Shown: positions 8,261-19,681 of the stretch, piece by piece
How the letters are laid out: each line of letters opens with the position of its first letter
Position numbering within the stretch: position 1 is the first letter of the stretch
Assembly (NCBI GenBank): GCA_963762735.1
Contig: CAVXMG010000048.1
Span: forward strand, 62,001-126,000
Length of the DNA: 64,000 nt
From: DASXKD01 sp963762735
Lineage (GTDB): Bacteria > Actinomycetota > Actinomycetes > Streptosporangiales > Streptosporangiaceae
Reading direction: 5' to 3'
Notes under the pieces: model-generated
What the model saw: only the letters and a program-made list of their open reading frames with translations
What the model was told of the DNA's origin: nothing
Database searches by the model: none
Made by a program: the position numbers and the translations under genes

Positions 8261-9894
8261 GCGTCCCTCCGGTGCAGCAGGAACGCGGCCACGCCTAGGC
8301 CGAGCACCGCCCATCCGCACATCACCGCGAAACCGGTCCACGGGGCCAGCGGATAGCAGCCGTGGTAGGGGGTGCAGCCCGCGGTCACCTGCGGGTACCG
8401 CAGGGTGGAAGTCTGCAGGCCGAACGCGGCCGCGGGGGTATAGCGCAGCAGCCAGTCCGCCGGGGCCGTCGGCAGGATGACCGCCAGCACCAGCGGGATG
8501 ATGACCAGCGCGATGACGGCGGTGATCGCCCCGGCGCTGCGCCGCAGAATCGCGCCTGCCGCCAGCGCGAGCAGCGCGGTCACCGCGATCAGCGCGGCGG
8601 TGCCGAGCACCACCCGCACCCCGACCTGGCTGGTGAGCGCCCAGTCGTGCCACACTGGCGGCGTCCAGCCCAGGGCGGTCAGTTTGCGCTCGGCGAACAC
8701 GAAGGCGACGGCGGCACCGGCCAGGCCCGCCACGAACGTCACTGAGCCGATCACGATGGCCTTGGCGGCGAGCACCCGCCCCCGCCGCGGGCTCGCGGCC
8801 AGGGTGGTGCGGATCATGCCGCGCCGGTACTCGCCGGTGATGAAAACCGCGCCCAGGGCGATCACCGCGATCAGGCCGAACAGCGTGCCGTAGAGCGTCA
8901 CCTGGAGCGGGTCCACGATCGGCACGAACGGCGCGATGTCGCCGGAGCCAGCCACGGTGAACGTGCCGCCGGACTGCCGGAACCGGCCCGGCTGCTGCGG
9001 CGAGGGGCCGCAGGACGAGGCGCCGCAGTGCCCGCTGATCTTGACCGGGCTGGCCCCCTCGCCGACGCCGGCCTGGCCACCGGTCCATGCGCCGGCCGGC
9101 CAGTTGCCCCGCTTGCTCACGTGGCCGAACACGGCGGTGGCCTGGGTGGGGCCGCCCGCGCCATGGTCACCGCCGCCGAAGCTCTGCGTCTCGAATTCGT
9201 AGTCGGGCGAGGCGACGAACAGCCCGGCCTGCACCGTGGCGGGCAGCCCGGCGAGGTGCACGCTGCCGACCGTGGTCCAGTGCTGGCCGTCGGCCGACTC
9301 GTATCCGGTGAGCATGTTCCCGGCGCGGCTCAGCCGCAGCCACTTGGGGGATGCGGCGGACACCGGGCCCGCCGGGCCCGCGATGTCGTGGGTGAAGTCG
9401 TACTGCATCCGCACGCCGTGGCCGGGGGTGACCATGATCGCCGCATACGGCGATCCCGGCCTGGTGCCCGCCATGACCAGGATCCCGGCCTTGGCCCACG
9501 GCTGGGTGCGCGGGCCGAGCGGGAACGCGTCGTGCTTGCGCAGCGGCGGCCCGCTGCCCCGCAGCGAACTGATCGCCACGGTCAGGCTGCCGTTCCCGGC
9601 CAGGGGCTGGTGGACGAAGTAGAAGCTGTCGGTGACCGCCTCGCCGTCCGGGCCGGTCGCGACGTTGCTGCCCTCCACCTGGCACTGTCCGTGCACGCAG
9701 GTCATCGGGTCGTTGCTTTTCGCCGTGCCAGCCAGGGCTATCGGGGCCAGCGCGGTCGCGACGGCCGCGGCGAGCAGGGTGATGACCCAACCCCGCATGG
9801 TGCGGAACTTGGTCCACTCGGCCCGCAGCACCTGCGCGAACCCGTCATGCCCGGCCTGTCGGCCGGACCGGTATGGGGTGATCGTGGCGGTCAT
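8257..9894 (-). CDS. ABC-2 type permease with large inserted concanavalin-like extracytoplasmic domain
   Basis: 545 residues. The N-terminus carries the RAEWTKFRTMRGW motif and a first membrane helix; the C-terminal third holds the remaining helices with GEYRRGMIRTTLAASPRRG. Between them is an outside domain of about 280 residues. Part of it, SPKWLRLSRAGNMLTGYES followed by DGQHWTTVGSV, resembles the LamG/DUF1349 concanavalin-like fold of secreted glycosidases. Its Cys residues (CVHGQC; CGASSCG) could form disulfides. The start is ATG at 9894, overlapping the ATPase stop by one base. The insert suggests recognition of a carbohydrate-like or cell-wall ligand; that is inference. Confidence 0.88.
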   Translation of the reverse strand: MTATITPYRSGRQAGHDGFAQVLRAEWTKFRTMRGWVITLLAAAVATALAPIALAGTAKSNDPMTCVHGQCQVEGSNVATGPDGEAVTDSFYFVHQPLAGNGSLTVAISSLRGSGPPLRKHDAFPLGPRTQPWAKAGILVMAGTRPGSPYAAIMVTPGHGVRMQYDFTHDIAGPAGPVSAASPKWLRLSRAGNMLTGYESADGQHWTTVGSVHLAGLPATVQAGLFVASPDYEFETQSFGGGDHGAGGPTQATAVFGHVSKRGNWPAGAWTGGQAGVGEGASPVKISGHCGASSCGPSPQQPGRFRQSGGTFTVAGSGDIAPFVPIVDPLQVTLYGTLFGLIAVIALGAVFITGEYRRGMIRTTLAASPRRGRVLAAKAIVIGSVTFVAGLAGAAVAFVFAERKLTALGWTPPVWHDWALTSQVGVRVVLGTAALIAVTALLALAAGAILRRSAGAITAVIALVIIPLVLAVILPTAPADWLLRYTPAAAFGLQTSTLRYPQVTAGCTPYHGCYPLAPWTGFAVMCGWAVLGLGVAAFLLHRRDA

Positions 9895-10823
9895 CACGCC
9901 TCCTGCACGGCGGGCACGGCGCGGAATTCGACGGCGTCGGCGGTGAGTTCCATGTAGGCCTCCTCCAGCGACGCGCGGTGTGCGGCCAGTTCGGAGAACG
10001 GGACCGCGTGGCGGCCCAGCAGTTCCGCGATGCGCTGGGCCGGCAGCCCGGAGACGGTGACGGTATCGGCCCCGGTGATCGCGACCGTCGCGCCCTCGTC
10101 GGTCAGCACCGCCATCGCTTCGGCCCGCGCGGTGGTACGGACCGTGACCCGGTCCCTGGACGCGGCCGCGAGCAGCTCGGCCACGCTGGTGTCGGCGACC
10201 AGCCGGCCGCGGCCGATCACCACGAGATGGTCGGCGTTGTCCTGCAGTTCGCTCATCAGATGGCTGGACACCAGGACGGCACGGCCCTCGGCGGCCAGTG
10301 ACCGCAGGAACCCGCGGATCCATGCCGTGCCCTCGGGATCCAGGCCGTTGAACGGCTCGTCGAACATCAGCACCGGCGGATCGCCGAGCATCGCCGCCGC
10401 GATCCCGAGCCGCTGCCGCATGCCGAGCGAGTAGCCACCGGCCTTCCGCTTGGCCGCGGAGCCCAGGCCGGCCTGCTCGATCACCTCGTCCACCCGCCGG
10501 GCGCCCAGGCCTTGGGAGTGGGCCAGCCACAGCAGGTGGTTGCGGGCGCGCCGGCCGGGCTGCAGCGCCCCGGCGTCGAGCAGTGCCCCGACATGGTGCA
10601 GCGGGTCGCGCAGGCTCCGGTACGGCCGGCCGCCGATCAGCGCGTTGCCCGCGTCAGCCGCGTCCAGGCCCATGATCACCCGCATCGTGGTGGACTTGCC
10701 CGCGCCGTTCGGCCCGACGAAGCCGGTCACCTGTCCCGGGGCTACGGTGAACGACAACTGGTCCAGGGCGACGGTCTGGCCGAATCTCTTGCACAGCCCG
10801 GTGACTTCGATGGTCGCTTCCAT
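9894..10823 (-). CDS. ABC transporter ATP-binding protein
   Basis: 309 residues. Walker A GPNGAGKST (residues 37-45), Q-loop region, signature YSLGMRQRLGIA, Walker B VLMFDEPFNGLDPEG and the H-switch SSHLMSEL are all intact. The C-terminal extension (EEAYMELT) is typical of drug/antibiotic-export (DrrA/BcrA-like) ATPases. It is the first gene of a three-gene operon with two permeases. The operon is divergent from a histidine kinase/response regulator pair starting at 10961; the shared 137-base gap should hold both promoters, and the two-component system is the likely regulator. Confidence 0.95.
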   Translation of the reverse strand: MEATIEVTGLCKRFGQTVALDQLSFTVAPGQVTGFVGPNGAGKSTTMRVIMGLDAADAGNALIGGRPYRSLRDPLHHVGALLDAGALQPGRRARNHLLWLAHSQGLGARRVDEVIEQAGLGSAAKRKAGGYSLGMRQRLGIAAAMLGDPPVLMFDEPFNGLDPEGTAWIRGFLRSLAAEGRAVLVSSHLMSELQDNADHLVVIGRGRLVADTSVAELLAAASRDRVTVRTTARAEAMAVLTDEGATVAITGADTVTVSGLPAQRIAELLGRHAVPFSELAAHRASLEEAYMELTADAVEFRAVPAVQEA

Positions 10824-10960
10824 GCCTGGCAGGTTAGGGAACGCCGACGGCCCAGGTCGTCACGCCCGGGAGCCGTCTTCGCCGCCGCTGGCCCGGGGGA
10901 GGCTGGGGCGCCACATCCCCCACAGGAGGGATATGGCATTGGCGGGCAGGGGGGACGCCA

Positions 10961-12190
10961 GTGCCCCGGCCAGCGGCGACAATGAGCGAGGTGGACGCAG
11001 TGAGTGACTGGTACGGCGGATGGGCCGGCCGGGGGCGGCGGATCGCCGCGGCCCCGCTGGCGCCCGCCGTGTCCGGCCTGCTGCTCGGGGCCTTCGCTGT
11101 GGCCCAGGCGCTCGCCCGGGTCGCGGGCTCCGGCCCGCAGCCCGGCCCAACCCGGCTCGCCCTGGTGCTGGCCGCCCTGGCCACCACGGTGCCGCTCGGC
11201 CTGCTGTGGCCCAGGCCGGCCCTCGCCGCCCCGGCGGTCACCGCGGCGGCCGTGGTCTCGCTCGCCGCCTTTCACACGCTGACAATCGCCGGTCTGCTGG
11301 CCCAGCTCATCGCCATGTACCGGCTCGGCCGGCACGGCTCGTCGGTGCTGGCCGCCGCGACGGCCATGCCCTATCTGGTGGTGGCGCTGGCTCACCCGCT
11401 GCACGGCGCGGCGGAGGTCTACCTTGTCCTGCTGGTCTCGCTCGCCCCGGTGGCCGCCTGGGCCGGGATCGCCCGGCGGGCGCGCAGCGAGGCCGTGGCA
11501 CACAGCGCCGCCCGGCAGGTCATCGCGGGCAGCTTGCTCGAGCACACGGCGCGTGGCGAGCGGGCGCGCATCTCCAGGGAACTGCACGACGTCGTGGCCC
11601 ACCACATCTCCATGATCGCCGTGCAGGCGGAATCGGCACGGCTGACCACCCCGGGCATGCCCGCGGCCGGGGCGCAGCGGCTGTCCGCGATCGGCGACAC
11701 CGCACGGTCCGCGCTCACCGAGATGCGGCGGCTGCTCGGCGTGCTGCGCGAGGATGCTCGCGGCGACGATGTGGCCGGCCGGCAGCCGCAGCCCGGCCTG
11801 CGCCAGCTCACCGAACTGCTCGACATGACCAGGGACGCGTCGGGCGCGGGCGCGCGCCTCATCGTCCGTGGCTGGCTGCCCGGCCTCGATCCGGGCGTGG
11901 AACTGGCCGCGTACCGGATCGTCCAGGAAGCCCTGACCAACGCGCGCCGGCACGCGCCGGGAGCCGCGGTGGATGTGGAGCTGCGTTACACCGGCGGTGC
12001 CCTGGCCGTGCGGGTCCGCGACAACGGGCCCGGCCCGCCGCCGGGTGGGCCGGGCGGCGGCCACGGGCTGGCCGGCATGCGCGAGCGCGCCGCCGCGGTG
12101 GGCGGTGAGCTGCGCACCGCCGAGGCGCCCGGCGGCGGCTTCCTGGTCGCCGCCACGCTGCCCGCCAAGGCAGAGGAGCTCGCCGGATGA
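10961..12190 (+). CDS. Sensor histidine kinase, NarL-partner (HisKA_3) type
   Basis: 409 residues. The first 170 carry four to five membrane helices with short loops, so the sensor is membrane-embedded. Then come the dimerisation/phospho-acceptor helix SRELHDVVAHHIS (His209) and a HATPase domain with N box ALTNARRHAP, DNGPGPPPGG and GHGLAGMRERA. The GTG start at 10961 is supported by a strong AGGGGGGA ribosome site five bases upstream; ATG 10982 is an alternative. It overlaps the next gene by ATGA. Such short-loop kinases beside ABC exporters usually sense envelope stress or the exported drug. Confidence 0.93.
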   Translation: MPRPAATMSEVDAVSDWYGGWAGRGRRIAAAPLAPAVSGLLLGAFAVAQALARVAGSGPQPGPTRLALVLAALATTVPLGLLWPRPALAAPAVTAAAVVSLAAFHTLTIAGLLAQLIAMYRLGRHGSSVLAAATAMPYLVVALAHPLHGAAEVYLVLLVSLAPVAAWAGIARRARSEAVAHSAARQVIAGSLLEHTARGERARISRELHDVVAHHISMIAVQAESARLTTPGMPAAGAQRLSAIGDTARSALTEMRRLLGVLREDARGDDVAGRQPQPGLRQLTELLDMTRDASGAGARLIVRGWLPGLDPGVELAAYRIVQEALTNARRHAPGAAVDVELRYTGGALAVRVRDNGPGPPPGGPGGGHGLAGMRERAAAVGGELRTAEAPGGGFLVAATLPAKAEELAG

Positions 12191-12900
12191 CCGCGGCAAC
12201 GGTCCGGATCGTCGTGGCCGACGACCACCAGGTGGTGCGCGCCGGGTTCGCCGGGCTGCTCGGCACCCAGCCGGACTTCACCGTGGTCGGCACGGCCGGC
12301 GACGGGGCCGAGGCGGTGCGGATCTGCCGTGAGCTGCGCCCCGATGTCGTCCTGATGGACGTTCGCATGCCGGGCATGGACGGCATCGAGGCCACCAGGC
12401 AACTGGCCGGCCAGGACGGGGACGCGCCGCGCGTGCTCATCCTCACGACCTTCGACCTGGACGAATACGTCTATGACGCGCTCTGCTCGGGCGCCAGTGG
12501 TTTCCTGCTCAAGGACGTCACCGCGGAACGCCTGTTCGAGGCGGTGCGCGTGGTCGCGGCCGGGGAGGCGCTGCTGGCACCGACCGTCACCCGCCGGCTG
12601 ATCAGCGAGTTCGCCCGGCAGCGCCCGCACGCCGCCGCCCCCTCGGCGGGCCGGCTCGCCGCGCTCACCCCGCGCGAGACGCAGGTGCTCAAACTGGTCG
12701 CCGAAGGGCTGTCCAACCCGGAGATCGCGGCGCGGCTGGTGGTCACCGAGGAGACGGTCAAGACGCACGTGAGCCGGGTGCTGGCCAAGCTGGGCCTGCG
12801 GGACCGCACCCAGGCCGTGGTCACGGCGTACGAGTCGGGGCTCGTGGTGCCGCGATCACCCGGCCGGGGGGAGCCGGGCCCGTCAGGGCGGCGCCCATAA
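12187..12900 (+). CDS. Response regulator, NarL/LuxR family
   Basis: 237 residues. Receiver domain 6-120 with acidic pair Asp12-Asp13, phospho-acceptor Asp58 (VLMDVRMPG) and Lys in FLLKDV. The LuxR helix-turn-helix follows (LTPRETQVLKLVAEGLSN, EETVKTHVSRVLAKLGL). It is coupled to the kinase by a four-base overlap. Likely targets are its own operon and the divergent ABC exporter. Confidence 0.95.
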   Translation: MTAATVRIVVADDHQVVRAGFAGLLGTQPDFTVVGTAGDGAEAVRICRELRPDVVLMDVRMPGMDGIEATRQLAGQDGDAPRVLILTTFDLDEYVYDALCSGASGFLLKDVTAERLFEAVRVVAAGEALLAPTVTRRLISEFARQRPHAAAPSAGRLAALTPRETQVLKLVAEGLSNPEIAARLVVTEETVKTHVSRVLAKLGLRDRTQAVVTAYESGLVVPRSPGRGEPGPSGRRP

Positions 12901-12951
12901 TGGCAGCTGGGCTGGCTCCCGCCTGCCCGGGGCGCGATGGGGAGGCTGGGC

Positions 12952-15678
<2,727 letters not shown>

Positions 15679-15686
15679 ACGTGCTG

Positions 15687-15753
15687 GCCCGGGGGAGCGA
15701 CCCCCCGGAACCCCCCGGTGGCCTAAGGCCCCGTTCCTTCGTCACGGGGCCTT
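15687..15753. repeat. Dispersed two-hairpin repeat, full copy A
   Basis: 67 bases. A G5/C5 hairpin with loop AGCGA (from 15691) is followed by GGAACCCCCCG and a second hairpin: AAGGCCCCG (15725-15733), loop TTCCTTCGTCA, CGGGGCCTT (15745-15753). A second full copy lies at 24657-24724. Here it sits between convergent genes and could act as a bidirectional terminator, but the other copy is in a divergent promoter region. Confidence 0.85.
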
Positions 15754-15761
15754 GGCCCTGC

Positions 15762-15814
15762 TGGCCCGGGGGGGCGACCCCTAGCCCGGGGGAGCGACCC
15801 CCCCGAACCCCCCG
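15762..15814. repeat. Tandem partial copies of the dispersed repeat core
   Basis: One shortened core (15762-15780) and one nearly complete first-hairpin core (15784-15814, GCCCGGGGGAGCGACC followed by the GAACCCCCCG tail) directly follow copy A. Both lack the second hairpin. Local duplication or replication slippage of the core is likely. Confidence 0.7.
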
Positions 15815-15826
15815 CTGGCCCGGGGA

Positions 15827-16973
15827 TCACGGGTGCGACAGGACGGCCTTCGCGAACTGGTTGAAGCTGGCCTGCTTGGCGGTGTCGGGCTGGCCGTAGT
15901 TGTTGTAATTGCTCAGGCAGCCGGGGCCGGCCTTGGGCCCGCCGGCTGTCGGCGTAGGCCAGGTACATCTTGAGCCTCGGGTAGGTGTTGCCGTCGAAAG
16001 CGCTCTTCGCCTGCACGTAGAAGTCGTTGGCCGCCGCGGTGTTGGCATTCGAGCAGGTGCTGAACTCGCCGAGGCCCCAGGGCTTGGAATCGAAGTTGAC
16101 GCTTGGGCTGCTGTCGCTGGAGAGCACGTGGTAGAACCGGCCGACCGTGTTGTCCCAGGTCGCGTGGCCGTTCCGGCTGTAGGTGTCGTAGATGACCCAG
16201 TCGACCAGGCTGTTGCCGGGCCACAGTCGCGGCACCAGGCAGTCGTACATGCCGTTCGCGGGAGCCTGGTAGTCCATGGCCCAGACCACGTTGGTCACGC
16301 CGGCGGCACGGAAGCGGTTCTCCACGTTCCGCCACATGGCGATGTACTGGGCCGGGGTGCCGCCGGTCGCGTTCGGGTTCAGGTAGCAGTTGCCGCCGGG
16401 GTCGCTGGTGATGTCGTTCTGCGGCTCCCACCAGATGGTCATGAAGATCTTGCGCGGGGCGATCGACTTGATGTTGGCCGCGACCTGGTCGATTTCCCTG
16501 TTGACCACGGCGTCGCCGCCGTCGGCCTGGGCGAAGGTGGCGGCCGGCTTCCAGTTGACGTCGATGTAGGTGCCGGGCCGGCGGGCAAGCTGCATCTCGT
16601 CGCTGTTGAGCGGCAGGTCGCCGAGCGAGTTGCTGCCGGGCGCGCTGTGGTAGTCGCGGAAGATGTCCAGCCGCTGGCCGATCAGCCTTTCGAGGTAGTA
16701 GAACTGGGCGACCTTCGAGTCCGACGCCCCCGGGTTGCCGCTGGCGGCGGCGCCGAACCAGGGCCGGCACGGGTTGACCAGCATGGCGCTCGGAGCGCAC
16801 TTCCCCGTGGCGGCCTGTGTCGTGCCAGGCGTACCGGATTTTCCGGTCAGCAGGTAGGCGCCGAGGACGCCGATGCCCGCGGCGGCGACGACGGCGATGG
16901 TGGCAATGGTGATGACCCGGAACCCGGGCCGGTTTCCAGGCCTGGTGGGCTGAGCGTGTGTCACGTGCCTCAC
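15827..16973 (-). pseudogene. Secreted GH26-like glycoside hydrolase with a single-base frameshift near its end
   Basis: The frame from 16973 has an N-terminal membrane anchor/signal (about residues 20-42) and then a TIM-barrel glycosidase resembling GH26/mannanase-type enzymes: IFMTIWWEPQNDI (candidate acid/base Glu), VVWAMDYQAP, and KPWGLGEFSTC (candidate nucleophile Glu). At 15945-15955 (GACAGCCGGCGGG on the coding strand) the frame breaks. Removing one base restores DSGGPKAGPGCLSNYNNYGQ and a natural stop at 15827 after AVLSHP. Without repair the protein runs about 75 codons into the repeat region, ending at 15723. The active-site part is upstream of the break, so some activity could survive. 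An assembly or sequencing error is equally possible. Confidence 0.75.
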
Positions 16974-17085
16974 TCATCTGGTCGCAGGGTCCGCTGCGGG
17001 GCTGGCCGGCCGCGGGCGCCTGCCCGGTGCCGACCCGAGCAAGGTTATGGCCCCCGGGCGGCCGGCCAGTAATCAGGAGGGAAGG

Positions 17086-17157
17086 ATGCGCACCGCCCGG
17101 GCGGTGGTACGCCAGGTATCGGGTGCGGCGCGGGGGGTTGCGGTGTCCTATGGCTAG
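17086..17157 (+). CDS. Possible 23-residue peptide with strong ribosome site
   Basis: ATG at 17086 follows AGGAGGGAAGG, the strongest Shine-Dalgarno sequence in this area. The frame encodes MRTARAVVRQVSGAARGVAV plus three residues and ends 52 bases before the secreted-protein gene. It could be a leader peptide or a relict gene start. No homology is recognised. Confidence 0.3.
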   Translation: MRTARAVVRQVSGAARGVAVSYG

Positions 17158-17209
17158 TCGTATAACGGTGAAGCGGTCGGCACGGCTCCATCGAAGATGA
17201 GGAGTTTGG

Positions 17210-18997
17210 ATGAGACGTTCGCTGAAAGCTGCCCTTTCAGCCGTGGTCGTCGCGGCGCCATTGGCGCTGGTGGCCACCCAGTTCGGCGCGAGTGCGGCCG
17301 CGCCGACTGCGCATCACTACCCGCCGCACAACGCGACCACCAAGATCGCGGGGCTCCAGCACTGGTGCGGCAGCAACGGCATCACCTGTGCTGAGCCGGC
17401 GACCACGTGGTCGGAGTTGCCTGGCTTCAAGGCGGCCATCAAGGCCGGCGCGCACATCGAGGGCTACATCGGCCACGACGAGCCCGCCACGCTGTTCTAC
17501 TCGAACGCGCCGGGCTCGGGCAACGATGTCACCTATCAGATGACGCTGCCCAAGGACCCGCCGACGCTGCCCAGGAACAACGGCAGCGGCGGGACGGACA
17601 GCTTCCTGCTGCACCCGACCTTCTGGCTCGGCATGGTGATGTGCGACACCAAGGGTTCCCCGAACCCGGACGGGAAGGCGCAGACCGGGCACGCGACGTG
17701 CCCGTGCAAGCCGGACAGCAACTCCAACATCTACGCGAACCAGAATCCCACAAGCTCGCGCTACTTCGGCCTCGGCCCGGGCCAGGCCTATGAGGAGATG
17801 CAGTTCTACCCGCCAGGCTGGGCACCGTGGCCGGCTGGCATCGGCTGTACCGCCACGCAGTGGTGCGCCGCGATGAACATCGACACGTTCGCGGAGAACC
17901 AGAACACCGGCCAGTTCGACAACACCGCGTGCCTGAACACCGTCGGCCCGGAGCCGGTGAACTTCGCGTTCCTCACCAAGAGCGGCAAGGCGTCGGCGCC
18001 CGCGAACCCCGGGGCTCCGCAGCACTTCGTGCCGAACAACAAGGTCAACCTGCTGATGAACTCCGGTGACAGCATCACGGTGCACCTGTTCGACACCGCG
18101 AACGGACTCAGGGTCACGATCGCCGACCACACCACGGGTGCCACCGGCTCGATGACCGCCAGCAAGGCCAACGGGTTCGGCAACGTGCTGTTCGCCCCGA
18201 ACGCGAAGAAGTGCACGATCCACCCGTACAACTTCCACCCGGAGTTCAGCACCTCCACGCCGCAGACCCGCAACGTCGACGCCGCGCACACCTACAACAT
18301 CGCCTTCTCCGACGAGATCGGCCACTGGGAGGAGTGCGGCCGGGTCAACACCAAGAGCCCGATCGGGGCCTGCGCGGTGCCGCTCGGCCCGGACACCAAC
18401 GACCGTGACCTCGGTCCGGACCCGGCAGGAGACGACGACTTCTGCCTGCCCTCGTCCGACTCCCTGGCCGTGCAGGTCAACGGATGCCTGGATATCGACG
18501 GCGACTTCGACGGAGTCCCGTATACCGACAGTTGGCCGGGCTCGATCAGCAATACGACCGCTGACGCGCTGCTGCACCCGACCTCGGAGACGTTCACCAG
18601 CCCGACCACCGTCGGCGGGAAGAACTTCAGCCAGATGGCATTCGAGTCGGACATCTCGCGTGACGAGTCCAGCGACACCGCGTTCCGGGTGGACGTGCCG
18701 TGCGAGCGGCACTTCGCCAACCCGGCGGACCCGAATCCGGGTCTGGGCTGCGTGAACCCGCCGCCGAACTCGGTGTTCTACCCCTTCTACACGACCGGGC
18801 AGAACTCCAGCGGTTGCTTCTGGCAGGAGGGCGGGCCCTACATCCCAGGGACCGTCGACCGGTTCGGTGGCAACGCGCATGCCGAATTCGGCCCGCTGCG
18901 GGTGATCGACTACCCGACAGCGCCGTTCGGCACCATCACCAAGCGCTCCAACGACTTCCGGAGCAACACCGTCAGTAATCCCTGCCCGGCCGCGTAG
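17210..18997 (+). CDS. Secreted protein of unknown function, Cys-rich
   Basis: 595 residues. A clear Sec signal peptide (MRRSLKAALSAVVVAAPLAL, ending at an ASA-AA cleavage site near residue 30) shows export. The mature part is rich in Pro, Asn, Gly and Cys with paired cysteines (WCGSNGITC; CPCKPDS), which suggests a disulfide-stabilised extracellular fold. I recognise no catalytic motif or Pfam family. Related unnamed secreted proteins occur in actinobacteria as I recall them, but no function can be assigned. AGGAG lies eight bases before the ATG. The gene stands alone and ends at a strong hairpin terminator (19017-19050). Confidence 0.85.
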   Translation: MRRSLKAALSAVVVAAPLALVATQFGASAAAPTAHHYPPHNATTKIAGLQHWCGSNGITCAEPATTWSELPGFKAAIKAGAHIEGYIGHDEPATLFYSNAPGSGNDVTYQMTLPKDPPTLPRNNGSGGTDSFLLHPTFWLGMVMCDTKGSPNPDGKAQTGHATCPCKPDSNSNIYANQNPTSSRYFGLGPGQAYEEMQFYPPGWAPWPAGIGCTATQWCAAMNIDTFAENQNTGQFDNTACLNTVGPEPVNFAFLTKSGKASAPANPGAPQHFVPNNKVNLLMNSGDSITVHLFDTANGLRVTIADHTTGATGSMTASKANGFGNVLFAPNAKKCTIHPYNFHPEFSTSTPQTRNVDAAHTYNIAFSDEIGHWEECGRVNTKSPIGACAVPLGPDTNDRDLGPDPAGDDDFCLPSSDSLAVQVNGCLDIDGDFDGVPYTDSWPGSISNTTADALLHPTSETFTSPTTVGGKNFSQMAFESDISRDESSDTAFRVDVPCERHFANPADPNPGLGCVNPPPNSVFYPFYTTGQNSSGCFWQEGGPYIPGTVDRFGGNAHAEFGPLRVIDYPTAPFGTITKRSNDFRSNTVSNPCPAA

Positions 18998-19016
18998 CAG
19001 CCGGTCAGCCAATCGA

Positions 19017-19050
19017 CAGCGAGGCCGCTCCCGCCGGGGCGGCCTCGCTG
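19017..19050 (+). terminator. Intrinsic-type hairpin after the secreted protein gene
   Basis: CAGCGAGGCCGC (19017-19028) pairs perfectly with GCGGCCTCGCTG (19039-19050): a 12-bp stem and 10-base loop, 20 bases after the stop codon. There is no U tract, which is common for high-GC actinobacterial terminators. Confidence 0.75.
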
Positions 19051-19087
19051 CCGTGACCGGGCCGCACCGGCCGCGATGGGGGGTCTT

Positions 19088-19681
19088 GTGGAGGAGCTTG
19101 GCATCGGCGGCGCGTGGCGGTACGCGCCCCGGGTGTGGCCCGATCAGCGCGGGCGGTTCTTCGAGCTGTTCCGCGGTCAGGAGTTCGCCCATGACCTCGG
19201 GTACCGGCTGGAGGTGGCCCAGGCCAACTGCTCGGTGTCGCGCCGCGGGGTGATCCGCGGTATCCACTTCGCGGACGTGCCGCCGGGGCAGGCCAAGTAC
19301 GTGTCCTGCATGCACGGCCGGCTCCTTGACGTCGTGGTGGACCTGCGCGTCGGCTCGCCGACGTTCCAGCGCTGGGAGGCGGTGGAGCTGGACGACGCGG
19401 GTGGGCGGGCGCTGTTCCTCGCCGAGGGCCTCGGCCACGCCTTCACGCCGCTGAGCGACGAGGCCACCGTGGTCTACCTGTGCTCGACGGGGTACGCCCC
19501 GGGCGCCGAGCACGGCGTGCACCCACTGGACCCGGACATCGGGATCGCCTGGCCGGACGGGGCGGAGGCGGTACTGTCCGGCAAGGACGCCGCCGCGCCC
19601 GGGCTGGCGGAGGCACTGCGCACCGGGCTGCTGCCCAGCTACGAGGAATGCCTGGCGCGCGCCCGCGCGCTTCGCGGCTAG
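19088..19681 (+). CDS. rmlC: dTDP-4-dehydrorhamnose 3,5-epimerase family protein
   Basis: 197-residue cupin of the RmlC family. Conserved blocks are ELGIGGAWRYAPRVWPDQRG, the catalytic-His motif RGIHF, and KYVSCMHGRLLDVVVDLR. The downstream tyrosine region is VVYLCSTGYAPGAEHGV and the end is DPDIGIAWPD. The family epimerises dTDP-4-keto-6-deoxyglucose in L-rhamnose or other deoxysugar synthesis. GTG 19088 has GGGGGG five bases upstream; ATG 19076 is an alternative. The gene appears intact but its neighbours rmlD and rmlA are broken remnants, so it is either orphaned or serves a pathway encoded elsewhere. Confidence 0.9.
   Translation: MEELGIGGAWRYAPRVWPDQRGRFFELFRGQEFAHDLGYRLEVAQANCSVSRRGVIRGIHFADVPPGQAKYVSCMHGRLLDVVVDLRVGSPTFQRWEAVELDDAGGRALFLAEGLGHAFTPLSDEATVVYLCSTGYAPGAEHGVHPLDPDIGIAWPDGAEAVLSGKDAAAPGLAEALRTGLLPSYEECLARARALRG

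Noticed and set aside
15687..15814. Short G/C-rich repeats considered as a CRISPR array
   Set aside because: Repeats are palindromic, differ in length, lack uniform spacers and cas genes; they fit a REP-like element.
15723..15826. Natural C-terminal extension of the GH26-like protein
   Set aside because: The extension is the unshifted frame reading through the repeat; the other frame shows the conserved end and a natural stop at 15827.
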